From positions 18,269,715-18,333,714 of the forward strand of contig JAQMRL010000012.1 of the NCBI GenBank assembly GCA_035578175.1: a stretch of 64,000 nucleotides of DNA, in the 5' to 3' direction. Below the pieces are notes generated by a model. That model saw only the letters and a program-made list of their open reading frames with translations. It was not told where the DNA came from and ran no database searches. A program made the position numbers and the translations under genes. This stretch comes from Catonia carolina. Its lineage: Eukaryota > Arthropoda > Insecta > Hemiptera > Achilidae. Numbering within the stretch: the first letter of the stretch is position 1; each line of letters starts with the position of its first letter. Positions 1 through 11,196 of this stretch are shown here, in pieces.

Positions 1-290
1 AAACTCTTTTACACTGTTTTGGATTGTATTATATTGATTTATACATACATCAACAATTTAAATTGAAAAATATTTAAGAAAAATAATTGTACTAATGAAA
101 AATACTAGATCAACGAATAACAAACTTCATTTTACTGTTTTGAATTTAATTATATTGATTGTATACACATCAACAATTTTAAATGAAAAATATTAAAGAA
201 AAAAAATACCAAAAATTGTACTAATCAAAATTACTACATCAACGAATAACAAACTCTTATTTCACAGTTTTGAATTATATTACATTGATC
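1..290. repeat. Tandem repeat, about 129-bp unit, cut by the window edge
   Basis: The motif CAACGAATAACAAACT recurs at about 111 and 240. Each copy is preceded by a similar block containing TTGTACTAAT and followed by a TTTTGAAT..ATATTGAT block. A little over two units are visible and the array probably continues to the left. No coding content was recognised. Confidence 0.75.
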
Positions 291-878
291 ACTAGTGAGC
301 TTTAAAGAAACAGTCCATACAAAATGTTTTAATGCTGATTTTGCACATGCTACTGACCCTTTTTGAATGATTCTGTGCACAAGTTCTTCCTCATTCTGCA
401 ACAAACTGCATGTAACAATGGTTGCACCGTCTTCTTTTTTTCAAAAACACATCAAGATGTGTTTTTGATGTCGAGGCTTTTCAATAATTTGTTTAAATGT
501 TGCAACAAAAATAGATCAGTTCAACATGTTTTTATTTTTAATACTCTTCGTATTCATTCTTTTTAAGTTTTATGTTATCTGTAATGATGATAAAATAACT
601 TATGAACAAAACAATTGGTTAGTCAATAATGTTGATGAAAAATTAAATTGCGATTATTAATTATACTTAACAAAGTTCACCATATATTCCAATACACGCT
701 GTTTTCATACAAAATTGTTTTTTTTTTATGATCTCCAGCTTAGATACCATTAAATGTTTTTCTTTTTTACTTAGTTACCAAAAAATATAATAAACAAATT
801 CTAGGCCAGGTGTTTTTTGTTTACTAAAATCCCAAAATATAAACAAATCCTAGCCTAGTACAAATTTAGATGTGTTCG
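291..878. other. AT-rich stretch without a recognised gene
   Basis: Only short open frames with no family resemblance. A short local duplication around AAACAAATYCTAG is visible at about 795-860. Nothing else is supported. Confidence 0.5.
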
Positions 879-2640
879 TTACAATGTTAATACTTCATTT
901 AAATGTTCTCTACATCTTGTTATCCGGAGGTTGATCCCATTTAATTTTTTTATAATTGAACAGTGAATTAATAACTGATGTGTTTTGGAGAAGCTCAATT
1001 GCAATTTTCCGATACCATTTAACTGTTTGCGTAGTGGACTGCTATAAGAACTCATTTGATCCGACAAGTCTATAAATCTTTTACCTTTGTATCTACAACA
1101 ACTTTTGGTTTCTTTAATATTTTTCCATGAACTGGGATGTAGAATGAATGAATATTGAAATACTTACTGGAGACAAAACGCTAATCGCCGGAGAACCACC
1201 ACAATGCTCGTATTAAAAAACTTGAAGAGAACGACGCTGCTTGCTATAATGGACAGTAAAAAAAAAATTGGTTGCCATAGCAACGAACATACGGTCGTGG
1301 TCCAATGACGACGAACACCGAAGAAATCAAGGAGATGGGAACGCGGTAAAACTAACATAGATAAAAAACTGAATACTGAACATGGGACATCAACTATGTT
1401 GTCTGTGTTGCATGTGCTTAACATTAAAACATTTTTTTTGTCCTTCCATTTTAACACTAATATATCTGTGTTGCTTTTTATAGCTACGATTTAATTTCTA
1501 CGCAACTTTGTTTTTGTAATGTCACTTGGAAAAAATTTTCTTTTGGCTCTAAGAGTACCAATGATATGGGTATTTTTTGACAAAAGTGTGTCTGCCAAAT
1601 CAACACTTGTATACCAGTTGTCTACTATTAAAACTACCAAAATTTAAGTAGCGATCCAACAAATCTAGTACTACTTTTTTGTCACTAAAATGTTCTCCAC
1701 TTTAGGGTCATTCATTTGTCTTTCTTTACCCGAATACTTTAAATTTCTAAGTATAGCACGGGTGTGAACACAACTTGAAAACTTTTATTCCATATCTATG
1801 TCGCTTTTGTTCATTGAATTGTTTGAATACAAGCCGGCCTACATTGTTTCATAATACATAATTCCTTTTCTGGGAAAACACACATTTGGTACTTTTCACT
1901 TAGTCTATCAATCAAGTTTTGTACCTTAAATAATTTGTCTCCTGGAGCATCTAAATTATTGCTAAAATGAAACACAGACGGCAGTATCTGAAATCTATTA
2001 AGGCTCATGATTCTGCCCATATGTGAAGTCATTAAACCACTAGATTTCCAATAATCACTAATCTTCGGCATGTGTACGAGCCCCATGTACAGAATTATTC
2101 CCAAAAAATTTCTTATCTCAGGTATATCAGGAGGAAACCACCATCGCAATCTAGATTTAGGTGGTAAATTAGGCCCACATGCTCCAATTTTTTGACTGGC
2201 GTACAGGTTTGTTTGGGTCACTAGAAGTGTCCGAATTTCACTGTCTACAAAACATTCGGTATCATGTAATTTACAATTGCTCAATAAGTCAATAATGTCA
2301 CTGTTTATTCCTACATCCAAATTTTCAGGATTGTATGGTATATCTCTATACAATCCGTCAGGTAATTGCTACATCAATTCTGGGGTATTATTCCTATTAC
2401 AAATACCAGTATTTGGTAAATTGCAATTACTGACAGCATTAACTGATTCAATAGCATCTGAACTTTCACTCTCAGGCACATACTCAGGATCTTTATCAGA
2501 ATCATAAATATTACCCATCACTAAATCCACTTCTGTTTCACTAACATCATCACTTCTCTCAGATAAATATTCATCACCATCTTTCTCTACCTCAGCCCGT
2601 ATATCTTCACGAATAATACGATTATTATCCTTTTTTATAA
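879..2640 (-). pseudogene. Decayed piggyBac-type transposase
   Basis: The minus strand carries a broken piggyBac (DDE_Tnp_1_7) transposase. An acidic N-terminal part at about 2640-2370 contains SDKDPEYVPESES. The conserved core at 2353-1811 contains EIRNFLGIILYMGLV, followed by the HRYGIKVFKL and CSHPCYT blocks at 1800-1740. The VLKWKDK / LMLST block lies at 1457-1395 and the KPKVVVD, SDQM and WYRKIAIELL blocks at 1115-980. There is a stop just before the core (about 2370), several frameshifts, and an extra segment of roughly 200-250 bp between the LMLST and KPKVVVD blocks. It is non-functional. The family call rests on motif order and is well supported. Confidence 0.85.
1150..1390 (-). other. 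Foreign segment inside the piggyBac remnant, with an X-box-like palindrome
   Basis: This part does not fit the transposase and is less AT-rich than its surroundings. It contains GTTGCCATAGCAAC at 1271-1284, which matches the RFX X-box consensus, and a CCAAT at 1302-1306. On the minus strand its ends look like splice sites (TTCAG; CCAGTAAGTA). Whether it is a captured host exon or promoter piece, an intron or another transposon is unknown. Confidence 0.4.
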
Positions 2641-3155
2641 CTCAGACAATATATGAGAATATTATCAATTGAAACAACACCGCAAAAACAAACTCTACTA
2701 ACCACATTTAGCCAATGAAACATGTAAACAAAGAACATCTACTTTTGATTTGTAAACTTTGATCAGATTGACAAACATAATTTGAACGTATTAAGAATGT
2801 TTTAATTTACTTAAAATAAATTTAAATGTTATAAAGTAATATTTTCTATGTATCGAAGTTATTTAAAATAAAAAAAATGACAAAAGTACCCACATTTTAA
2901 AACTTTTATAACTTTTAAACAAATCGGTATTTTGTTGTGGTAAATCGACCAATCGACTGGTGGAAGAGAGGAGAACTAATATCAGTAACTCAACTAATGA
3001 TGTTGAGGTACTGTAGCAAACAAGAATGAACAAACTGAATGAATGCGCGAGGTTAAAATCTAACCCTCATATAGCACTCGTGGCAAATTAGTCGTGGGCC
3101 ATACAATATGTACCTCATAGCACTCAACGGACATACAACGTTAAACTCCTTAGCA

Positions 3156-3168
3156 CTTAACTGGTTAA
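3156..3168. other. Possible piggyBac end (TTAA-rich)
   Basis: ACTTAACTGGTTAA holds two TTAA tetramers about 500 bp outside the transposase start. It could be the element terminus, but no matching left end was found near 600-900. Confidence 0.25.
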
Positions 3169-3914
3169 AAACCAATGTTTACATTTTATTATGCAGTACT
3201 TTAGCCTACTTAGATAGTGTCAGTTCCGGAATATAACGGTCAAGAGTCAGTTGTTTTGTTGCTGTAAATCGTTTTCGTTCAGCCAAGTCTCACACTCATT
3301 TGAAGCTGTATATGATAACACTCAGGCTGCTACTCCATCCATGTTAGCACAGTGTAAACACACGCAAACACCTTTCCTGCTGACGGTCCTCCATCTGGTT
3401 CACCAGCAATGCCGTCTTCCTGGCCATCAAGTTTCTTCTCTTACGCTTTTAATGAGTTCATTGTCACTGAGAATTTGGAATCCAAAGTCTGAAGAATCAC
3501 AAGCAAACCACTCGCCTTTGTCCTTTGCACTGCACTTGAAACTTTTAAAAGGATTGTTTTTATGTCCTTAAGTGACATTTCATCCCTTCCGCTTCTCTTT
3601 CTTCCTCTTTCGCTTTTCTCTCTTCTTCGTCATGCTTCTTTTTCTTTTCTTCTTCTATCTGTACCTGATTTTCTTGGTTGATATGCCTTTTAATGTGCTC
3701 CACGCTTATTTAATGTGGTCATCTTCACCAAATTCTATGCATCTGCCACCAAATAAATGGGGTCTTTTAAATTCGTTTTGATGATTAGCCACAATGCCTT
3801 CTTCATTTTCATTTTCTATCAAAAGTTGCCTTCTGTATTGTCGCTTCATAAATGTTGTACTAAATCAACTTTTTGGCTTAAAAAAAATATTTACGCTTAT
3901 TTATTTAATTTTTC

Positions 3915-4260
3915 TGAAAGAGATCCGGATAATTATTTTAGAGCTTACAGAAGAACTGAATATTTCATATGGCTGTGCAAAGCATTTTAACTGATAATTT
4001 GCAAACGAAATAAATAAGTGAAATTTATTCCCCATGTCACACCTCACTTCTAATCTGCGAGTTTTCGGCCAAAAACAAATTCCTCTACGTCCAAATCCAC
4101 CTTACTTTCCAGATTTAGCACTATGCAACTTCAGACGCATCCCCTTTTTTTTGGTGTCAAAAATAAAACATTTTGACACCATTCCTGATGTTGAGAGGGC
4201 CACTACAGAACAGCTTTCAAAAGAAGGCTTCCAATCATTGAATCAATTTTGAGATAAGTA
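3915..4260 (+). pseudogene. Mariner transposase fragment (helix-turn-helix joined to C-terminus)
   Basis: A helix-turn-helix piece (LELTEELNISYG) at about 3935-3985 is followed directly by the C-terminal DDE part at 4034-4252. That part includes PPYFPDLALCNF (the mariner SPDLAPCDF motif), FDTIPDVERA and TEQLSKEGFQ. The catalytic centre between them is missing, so this is an internally deleted, dead mariner. Confidence 0.75.
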
Positions 4261-4299
4261 TATCATTTTCCAATGAGATTACTTTGTAGGAGATTAATT

Positions 4300-5160
4300 C
4301 AAATTTATTGTAAGGTTATTACGTTGTCATAATAAAATTATTCATCATATTTTTTGATCTCACCTCGTAGAATATGTTTGTACACAAATATTTACAAGTG
4401 TTACTTTTTATTTGTAAAAAAATTATTTATTTGACTTTGTTTTATTTTTGTATGGTGTTGAAAGGCAGTACGATTGCACAGTCATTTCACCATTATAAGT
4501 TAAGCTGGTGTGGAGGTCAGGCTGCTGCTCCAAGTATGCCATGATATTGTCCTGCGATGATTCACCTAGTAAATACAGTAATGCGTATGCAATCTTTAGC
4601 TTGAGGCCCTTAATGATTTAATGAGACAGTATGTAGAGTTACTGTACACTTTGATAAGTGTACAATACTGTATCAGTTACACAATGTATAATGTATTGTG
4701 TTTAGATTGTGCATTTGTTCAAATACTTTGTTGGATGTTGTGATTTTATGAATAAAAAACTTTTTCCGATCCGTATTGGGCCGGATAATCCGATATCCAG
4801 ATCATTAAAGTAATTTGATGGAAGGACATCTTTTTAAATTGATATTCAGCCAGCATACGTCCAATCCATAGGTGCCTGATTAAGCTAGTATTTACTGTAA
4901 TAAAAAGTAAATGTGATTATCAACATAAATAAAAAATTGTTTTTTCAGAATTTTATGAAGCTTCATGGTGTTTGATAAACCAATATTTTTCCTTGTGTTT
5001 TCTTAGCTTTTTTTAAAATAACATATTAATGAAAGCTTGGGTCAATAGTAATAAAATTATATAAATTGCACAAAAATGTTATATAGAAAATAAATTAAGT
5101 ATAATAATACTGTAACTTGTTTTTTGTAAAGAAATTATTAATAAATATTTAAAGGATTCT
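4300..5160. other. AT-rich intergenic stretch
   Basis: No gene recognised. Around 4770-4800 the sequence GGATAATCCGATATCC resembles pogo/Tigger-type ends, and 4510-4560 (minus) reads YLEQQPD, a phrase seen in Tigger-like transposase tails. Both traces are weak. Confidence 0.3.
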
Positions 5161-5164
5161 CAAT

Positions 5165-5920
5165 GGTTGTTTCATTTATTGAACATTAATTGACAATCCA
5201 TTTAGAACTTTTTAAAGTACCTCCCCCCCACTCCCTGACTCGTATAGGTTTTCCAATGCTTCACCGGATAGGGTCCCTGGAAGGCCTCAAAAGGGACCTC
5301 TCATAGACAGGTCATCAAAGCTTCTTTTACTCTCTTCAGTGTCCTGTGGTGGGTTCTTTCAGAGTTTATTTATTTTGGAAAACAAAAGAAGTTGGCTGAA
5401 ACAATTAAAGAATTCAGGCTTGATTTTGTAACGTTTGACCAATTCCTGACACTTCCAACAGGTATTGCCATAAGTGAGAACTTTCAGCACCATCGTGGCG
5501 CAGACCTTCCTCATATCAAAATTCTCAGTTAAAATGCTGTGAACAACTGATTTAGGCATGCCACTTTCTTCCGCTAATATCCGGACTCTCATCTGTTGAT
5601 TGCTGTCCAGAAGTTGTCGGATATTTTGGACCATACAGTCAGTTTTTGTTGTTAACAGGGGCCTCAAGCGCTTGTTGTCATTGATAGTCTCATGGCCCTC
5701 CCAAAACCTCTTGTGTCACTCAAAAGTTCGGTTCTGTGACATTGCATCCTCCACCGAAGACTTGTAGAGTCACCCGCAGGCGACTGTGGACTGTGGTAAT
5801 CCTCCCCCGCTTTTCCGCCAGGAGCCACGTCATACAAGTGTAAGTGGCGGGGTGTGGAAATTCATTACCTGAAATTTTGGGACAGCCCTGAATGTGTTTG
5901 ATAATGAAGTAGTTCTTACG
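5165..5920 (-). pseudogene. Mariner-like transposase remnant, family shared with 63610-64000
   Basis: The minus strand reads WEGHETIND, then MVQNIRQLLDSNQQMRVR, LAEESGMPKSVVHSIL and MRKVCATMV. This is the double helix-turn-helix DNA-binding half of a mariner (SETMAR-type) transposase. A decayed tail follows down to about 5165. A second copy of the same sequence, including the CCAATGCTTC and GGGACCTCTCATAGAC blocks, lies at 63610-64000. Frameshifts and stops make it non-functional. Confidence 0.75.
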
Positions 5921-5929
5921 CATTATAAA

Positions 5930-6440
5930 AAATTTATGTACAATGCATTACTTCGTGACAATTTTGACTGATGCAGCAAAGACGAGGACTGGGTTAAAGA
6001 AGGTAAAGAGTAGATTCACATGGCAGAAATGAAGGACAAGAGGAATATGCTGGGGAAAGCAAGGAGAGATAGAATAAGATTTGATGTAATTTGGGAACAA
6101 GTGGTTCAGAATGGGCAGCCTGTTAGAGAGGGTCAGGCAAAAAAAGCTGTGATGATTTGTTCACATTTGTTTTTCATGATTGCGTCCAGGAGACGTCTGA
6201 GGAAGGACAGGGCATGTCAAGAATTTATAAGATAATACAAATATAATTTTAATTACTCATTATCTACTACTGCAGGCTTACTGACTACAATAAAAAAGTG
6301 ATCTAATATGTACACAGTTTTCTTAGCATTTGCTTCAATGTTTTGGGTGGTTATTTATTTTGAGTTATGTATTTGTTTTAGTTTAATAAAATATTGTTTA
6401 GAAAGAAATTCTTTTACACTGTAAAACGTCTCATCGATCA
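5930..6440. other. Unassigned stretch with a basic 71-aa frame
   Basis: A plus-strand frame at 6020-6235 is rich in Lys/Arg/Glu (KDKRNMLGKARRDR) and somewhat less AT-rich than its surroundings. I recognise no family. It may be the tail of a LINE, but this is a guess. Confidence 0.25.
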
Positions 6441-6890
6441 AGTAATTTTTCAGATTTGTTTTTAATGAATGCTTATTAGGACATCATTTTTAAAATTGTA
6501 ATATATTGATGTATTTTCTCCACATATAAGCAGGTGTTTTTGTTCAAACAATTTAGTGTTGTGGTCAGCCACATAATAATTGTTCCTGTTTCTTGCGTTA
6601 TGATAGTGGACAATGAAATTTTGTGTGATATACATTATCATCTCAAAGATGCAGAGTGAAGGAACTGTAAAAAATGTAAGCGATTTAAATAGCGCCCTGC
6701 ATGAAGTGAGGTGGTTAGCTCCCATAGCTTTCTTTTAAATTTTAAAAACCGTATTCATGTTACATAGGCCTTTACTAGAATTACTCCACACCAAAATACC
6801 ATAACGGATATGAGAGAGAATTAGACCACGATAAGCTGCCATTAGTATTTTTCATTATTTAATTTGGCAATTGTTTTAATGCAAAAACCC
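6440..6890 (-). pseudogene. Jockey-like LINE, end of reverse transcriptase ORF
   Basis: Minus-strand frames read MAAYRGLILSHIRYGILVW at about 6855-6800, then after a frameshift CRALFKSLTFFTVPSLCIFE and YHNARNRNNYY (6725-6462). This is the conserved post-RT region of Jockey/X-element type non-LTR retrotransposons (SYGILLWG ... LPLFKELKILTVPSLYIYE ... HSYNTRNK). Only the C-terminal third is present. Confidence 0.8.
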
Positions 6891-7004
6891 CAGATGATAT
6901 TTTATTATTACACACATTTTTGGTATAGAAATCCCAAGACAAATATCTATCTAGTGATAACTCGTAGGAACTTTACCATTTCTACTTGCTACAATAATTG
7001 TCAG

Positions 7005-7195
7005 TTGAATGGAGGAAGGTAGACTGTTGAAAAGGATGCTGTAATTGGAGATGGAGGAAAAAGATCAACAGGTAGACCAAAAGTGAAGTAGATGGGTTCT
7101 GTTATGGATGAATTGGGAGAAAAGTGCAATGCCAAGAGAGTAGTTGTTTAGGGCTCAACCCGAAGAAACTTGAAAGTGGTGTGATGATGATGATT
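7005..7195 (+). pseudogene. LINE 3' end with TGA-type tail
   Basis: Frames read GRLLKRML, then DRPK-like and MDELGEKSA-like blocks, then WCDDDD. This is the typical C-terminus of ORF2 in non-LTR elements of the R1/RTE type. It is followed by a short TGATGATGATG tail. Confidence 0.6.
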
Positions 7196-7346
7196 TAAGT
7201 AGTGACTGTATATGGTTAATATAGTCTAGAGACTAATTGTTTAGAATTACTTTAACTGCAATGATTTGATTTGTTACAAAATATGAGGCTATCCTAAAAT
7301 AAGTTCCCATTTGCTTCACATAGAGCACTGGCGACTAAAGTAAGTA

Positions 7347-8097
7347 TGAGGGTTTTCTGAAAAGTTTCCAACCACAACATGATTGCCGTATTTGTCAAAT
7401 ACAGAGTTGGAGAATGTGTTTGTGAATGCATTGAAGTCAACCATTTTGGACGCTCAGCTGTTGTTTGATAATCGTTTTAGTAAGTGCAAGTGTTGCTGTG
7501 AAAATGGACAAAATCTAGTATCAAGCTGTCATTAGATATTTAATACGCCTATGAAAATTAAAGATGAGTTGGACACTGAGTACAGGGACTCTGCACCATC
7601 ATTTACCACTGTGAAATTTTGGGCAGTTGAATTTAATTGTGGGCCGTACCAGCTTGGTAGATGATGAATGTTTGAGATAACCAAAAACTGCAACCACTTG
7701 CAATAACATTGCTAGCCAACTATCGAATTAAGGTTAAAGAGATAGCAGAGGCTATGAAATTAAAGAATGGGTTTGTAATGGTGATAATCCACAAATTGCG
7801 GCATCATCTGCTTGACACCCTTCCCCAGATCTAGCCTCTAGTGACATTTTTTCTTCCCTAGGCTAAAATTTGAGCTAGGACAGAAATTTTCATTGAATGA
7901 AGAGAGTTCATCGTCACCTTCATAACCAACTACTTTACAGAGAAAGAGGCCAACTACTATTTGGATGGGTTAAAGCGATGGATGCATTCCTGGGAGAAGA
8001 ATATAGGCTTACAAGGAGACTGTTGAAAAATTAAAATAAATTGAAGAAAAGTTGTCTTCTTTCTTTGTTAAGTCGGAAACTTTTCAGATAACCCTCG
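7347..8097 (+). mobile_element. Mariner deletion derivative with both inverted repeats and TA duplication
   Basis: Ends TGAGGGTTTTCTGAAAAG (7347) and, on the other strand, CGAGGGTTATCTGAAAAG (8097) form inverted repeats of about 27 bp. They are flanked by TA at 7345-7346 and 8098-8099. Inside, decayed transposase pieces keep order: IKDELDTEYRDSAPSFTTVKFW near 7560-7640, KEIAEAM-like HTH near 7735, then the C-terminal YYLDGLKRW at about 7945. The catalytic middle is absent. At 751 bp it is just over half the usual mariner length. Confidence 0.85.
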
Positions 8098-8295
8098 TAG
8101 CTGCCAGGTCTAGGTTGAACACTATTAGTTGTACAAGTGCCATTTTATTGCTAATAGTTACATACACATGGCTATTTTTCAAAATAATCACCTTGACGAT
8201 GGAGGCATTTGTCACATCTATGGGTAAGCTTACGATACCTTGTTCATAAAAACATTGCTGCCAATGAATTTAAATGAGTCTTCAAGTTCCTCATT

Positions 8296-8560
8296 GTGTT
8301 TTTTGTGGAGCTCATGCAACCAGGAACCACGATTGATGCAGGTGTTTATTGTGAAACCTTACAAAGTTTGCGGAGAAGCATTCAAAATAAAAGAAGAGCC
8401 ATGCTGACTTCTGGAATTGTTCTGATCCATGACAACACCCTTCCTCGCAGTGATGGTGCAACCCAACAACTCCTTGAGCAGTTTAAATGGGACATTTTCA
8501 ATCACCCGACCTAACACTGAGTGACATTTGGGCAGTCCATTTAATTTAAAATCAACCAAA
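8296..8560 (+). pseudogene. Mariner transposase catalytic fragment
   Basis: The 72-aa frame reads MQPGTTIDAGVYCETL, RRSIQNKRRAML, SSGIVL-like (TSGIVLIHDN) and LLEQFKWDIFNHP. These are the mariner blocks around the second catalytic Asp (HDN). It ends just before the expected YSPDL motif. The likely C-terminal rest is at 9960-10159, beyond a HINE copy. Confidence 0.85.
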
Positions 8561-9028
8561 TTAATGATTTGACACCCAAGTCCTTAGATTTTGATGAAAC
8601 TTGTACAATTGTTCATTTTTTGCCTTTAAGTAACCATGCAAATTTTTTTCTGTATGTTAAACGGTTTATTTTTTACAGCTAATTGAAGTTTTTGTTATTG
8701 AATGGTTTTTGATCATCAAAATGATGAAATTTTTTAAAAGGATACTTCAATATACAAGGAATTGAGAAAAAATACTGTATTTTGAATAAGTAACCATTTT
8801 TAGTGTAAAAAATTCTTGAAAATCATATTTTAGATGTTTTTCATTGATACGCAGGGTTTTACGGAAACAGCAATATCTTCAAAAGGGTTAAGAGTAATCA
8901 TAAAACTCTTTTTATGTACTTGTTCTACAAAGTCTGCTCTATTATTTGAAGTAATAAAATTGATGGCATTTTCATTCCTTCAATTAAAATTTTTACTTCA
9001 AAGATAAAAGTCAGTCATTTTTATTTTT
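8561..9028. other. AT-rich filler between mariner pieces
   Basis: No gene, repeat match or RNA signal recognised. Confidence 0.4.
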
Positions 9029-9946
9029 ACTTTCTCTTGCCTATATGAATATATAGGAAGGAAAGTATTGTTTTCATGTCGATTTTTCGAAATAGAGTTT
9101 TCGCCGGATCTATACATTTTCAGACCCCCTGAACCCAAAAAAACATGTTTTTAGCGATTGGTCTGTGTGTGAACAGAATATCTCAAGAACGGAACATCGT
9201 ACGAACTTGAAACTTGAAACTTAAGTTACATACCACTACCGGACCCGACACGAACATTTTCATCAAAATCGGTCAACCGGAAGTAGTAGTTTATTCGTGT
9301 AATTTTTCACTTTTTTGCGATTTTCTCAAAAACTGGTCCTACGATTTTTTTTAAAATCGCCTGATTTTCTAAATTTTGTATGCTCTACAAGATAGGGTAG
9401 GCGCCATGTTTGCTGAAATTCTTGGTGAGGGTGTTTTTACGTAAAAAAAGTGTTTTTTTAAGATTACGGCTTTAATATGTATTATAGCGCAAAAATGTAT
9501 ATAATAAAAAATCTAGAGAATTTAAAATTCTACAACTTTTATTTCAAACATTTTTTTGTATAACGCTTAGTTTAGCAGTAATTAGCGATTTTCTGTTTTT
9601 TTCTCACGAAAATGTGAAAAATTGATTTTTTTAAGATTTCGGCCTTAGTATTCATTTCATGATAAAAGTGTTTACAATCAAATTTATAGAAAATTAAAAG
9701 ATCTACAACTTTTATTTAGAGCAGTTTTCTCTACAGAGCCTAGTTGAGCGTGAAAGAGTGATTTTCCGTATTTTTAGGCCAAACTGGGGTTGATTTTCAT
9801 TTTGCGTGTTTCTCTCACGATTGAAATTCGGTTATGTTTTTGAGGTTAGTTTTTTATTTATTTCTAATGCTTTATTACTAATGTTAGTTTTATTGTTAAT
9901 TATTTTCACTGGCAAGAGAAAGTTGTGTGAGTGTTTCACACCAGAT
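9029..9946 (+). mobile_element. HINE-family (Helentron-like) element, full length
   Basis: Starts ACTTTCTCTTGCC and ends GGCAAGAGAAAGTTGTGTGA-GTGTTTCACACCAGAT. The first and last 13-mers are perfect inverted repeats, and GTGTGA-GTGTT-TCACAC forms a perfect 6-bp-stem hairpin six bases before the end. It is flanked by T-runs and has no target duplication. No transposase is encoded. At 918 bp it serves here as a reference copy. It appears to split a mariner (8296-8560 and 9960-10159). Confidence 0.85.
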
Positions 9947-9959
9947 TTTTATTTTTATC

Positions 9960-10159
9960 CTTGTATTGACCCATTTTATCTTTTCCCTGAATTTAAGAAG
10001 TGGCTTAAAAGCAGTGCTTCCCAATTAATGAAGACCTTCAAGACTCATTTAAATTCATTGGCAAAAACATTTTATGAAGATGGTATTGGAAAGCTTGTCC
10101 ACAAGTACAACAATACCTCAATTGTTAAGGTGATAATGTTGAAAAGAAGCAATCAGTAA
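9960..10159 (+). pseudogene. Mariner transposase C-terminal fragment
   Basis: Reads YLFPEFKKWL, then TFYEDGIGKLVHKYNN and a terminal stop. It matches the last 60 residues of mariner transposases (LFPELKKWL ... FYEDGIQKLVPRYDKC). It probably belongs with the catalytic fragment ending at 8560, separated by HINE insertion. Confidence 0.8.
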
Positions 10160-10211
10160 AAGTAACTTTTAGTACTATTTTATACAATAAATTTCACTAA
10201 CCTTTTTTTTT

Positions 10212-11115
10212 ACTTTCTCTTGCCTATATAAATACATAGGAAGGAAAGTATTGTTTTCATGTCGATTTTTCGAAATCGAGTTTTCACCGAATCTACATGT
10301 TTTCAGACCTGAACCCAAAAAACATGTTTTTAGCGATTGTTCTGTGTGTGTGTGTGTGTGTGTGTATGAGCAGAATATCTCAAGAACAGAATCGTACAAA
10401 CTTGAAACTTAAGTTAGATACCACTAGAGGATTCGACACGAACATTTTCATCAAAATCAGTCAACCGGAAGTAGTAGTTTATTCGTGTCATTTTTCACTT
10501 TTTTGTGATTTTCTCAAGATTTTTTTAAAAATCACTCATTTACTAAATTTTTTTATGATCTACAAGAAGGGTAGGCGCCATGTCTTCTGAAATTCTTGAG
10601 GAGACTGTTTTCTCGTAAAAAAATTGTTTTTTTTAAGATTGTGACTTAAATATGCATTTTAGCACAAAAATGTATATAATAAAAGTTGTAGAGAATTTAA
10701 AATCCTATAACTTTTATTTCAAACATTTTTTTTGTATAATGCTTAGTTTTAGCGGTAATTAGTGATTTTGTTCTTTTTTCTCACGAAAATGTGTAAAAAA
10801 AAATCTGTTTTTTTTAAGATTTCAGCCTTAGTATGCATTTTACGACAAAAGTGTATAATCAAACTTATAGGAAATTAAAAGATCTGCAACTTTTAAGTAC
10901 AGCATTTTTCTCTACGGAGCCTAGTTTAGCATGAAAAAGTGATTTTCCATATTTTTAAGCCAAACTGAGGTTGATTTTCATTTTGCATCTTTCACTCATG
11001 ATTAAAATAAGGTTATGTTTTTTGAGGTCAGTTTTTTGTTTATTTCTAATGTTAGGTTACATTGTTCATTATGTGCATTGGCAAGAGAAAGTCGTGTGAG
11101 TGTTTCACACCAGAT
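10212..11115 (+). mobile_element. HINE-family element, full length, with (GT)n
   Basis: Same ends as the 9029 copy, subterminal 13-mers and hairpin intact. It carries a (GT) run at about 10340-10364 in the conserved site after GATTGTTCTGTG. It lies only 53 bp downstream of the mariner C-terminal fragment and in the same orientation as the preceding HINE. Confidence 0.85.
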
Positions 11116-11196
11116 AATTTTTTATTAAGACAATGTACTACATAAAATTATTTTAAACTTAATGATAAAATATAAATAAACAAAAAGATGGACTTA

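Noticed and set aside
3250..3780. Possible Tigger/jerky-type transposase tail on the minus strand
   Set aside because: Only a Lys/Arg/Glu-rich run and a few weak phrases; no DDE or CENP-B motif could be placed.
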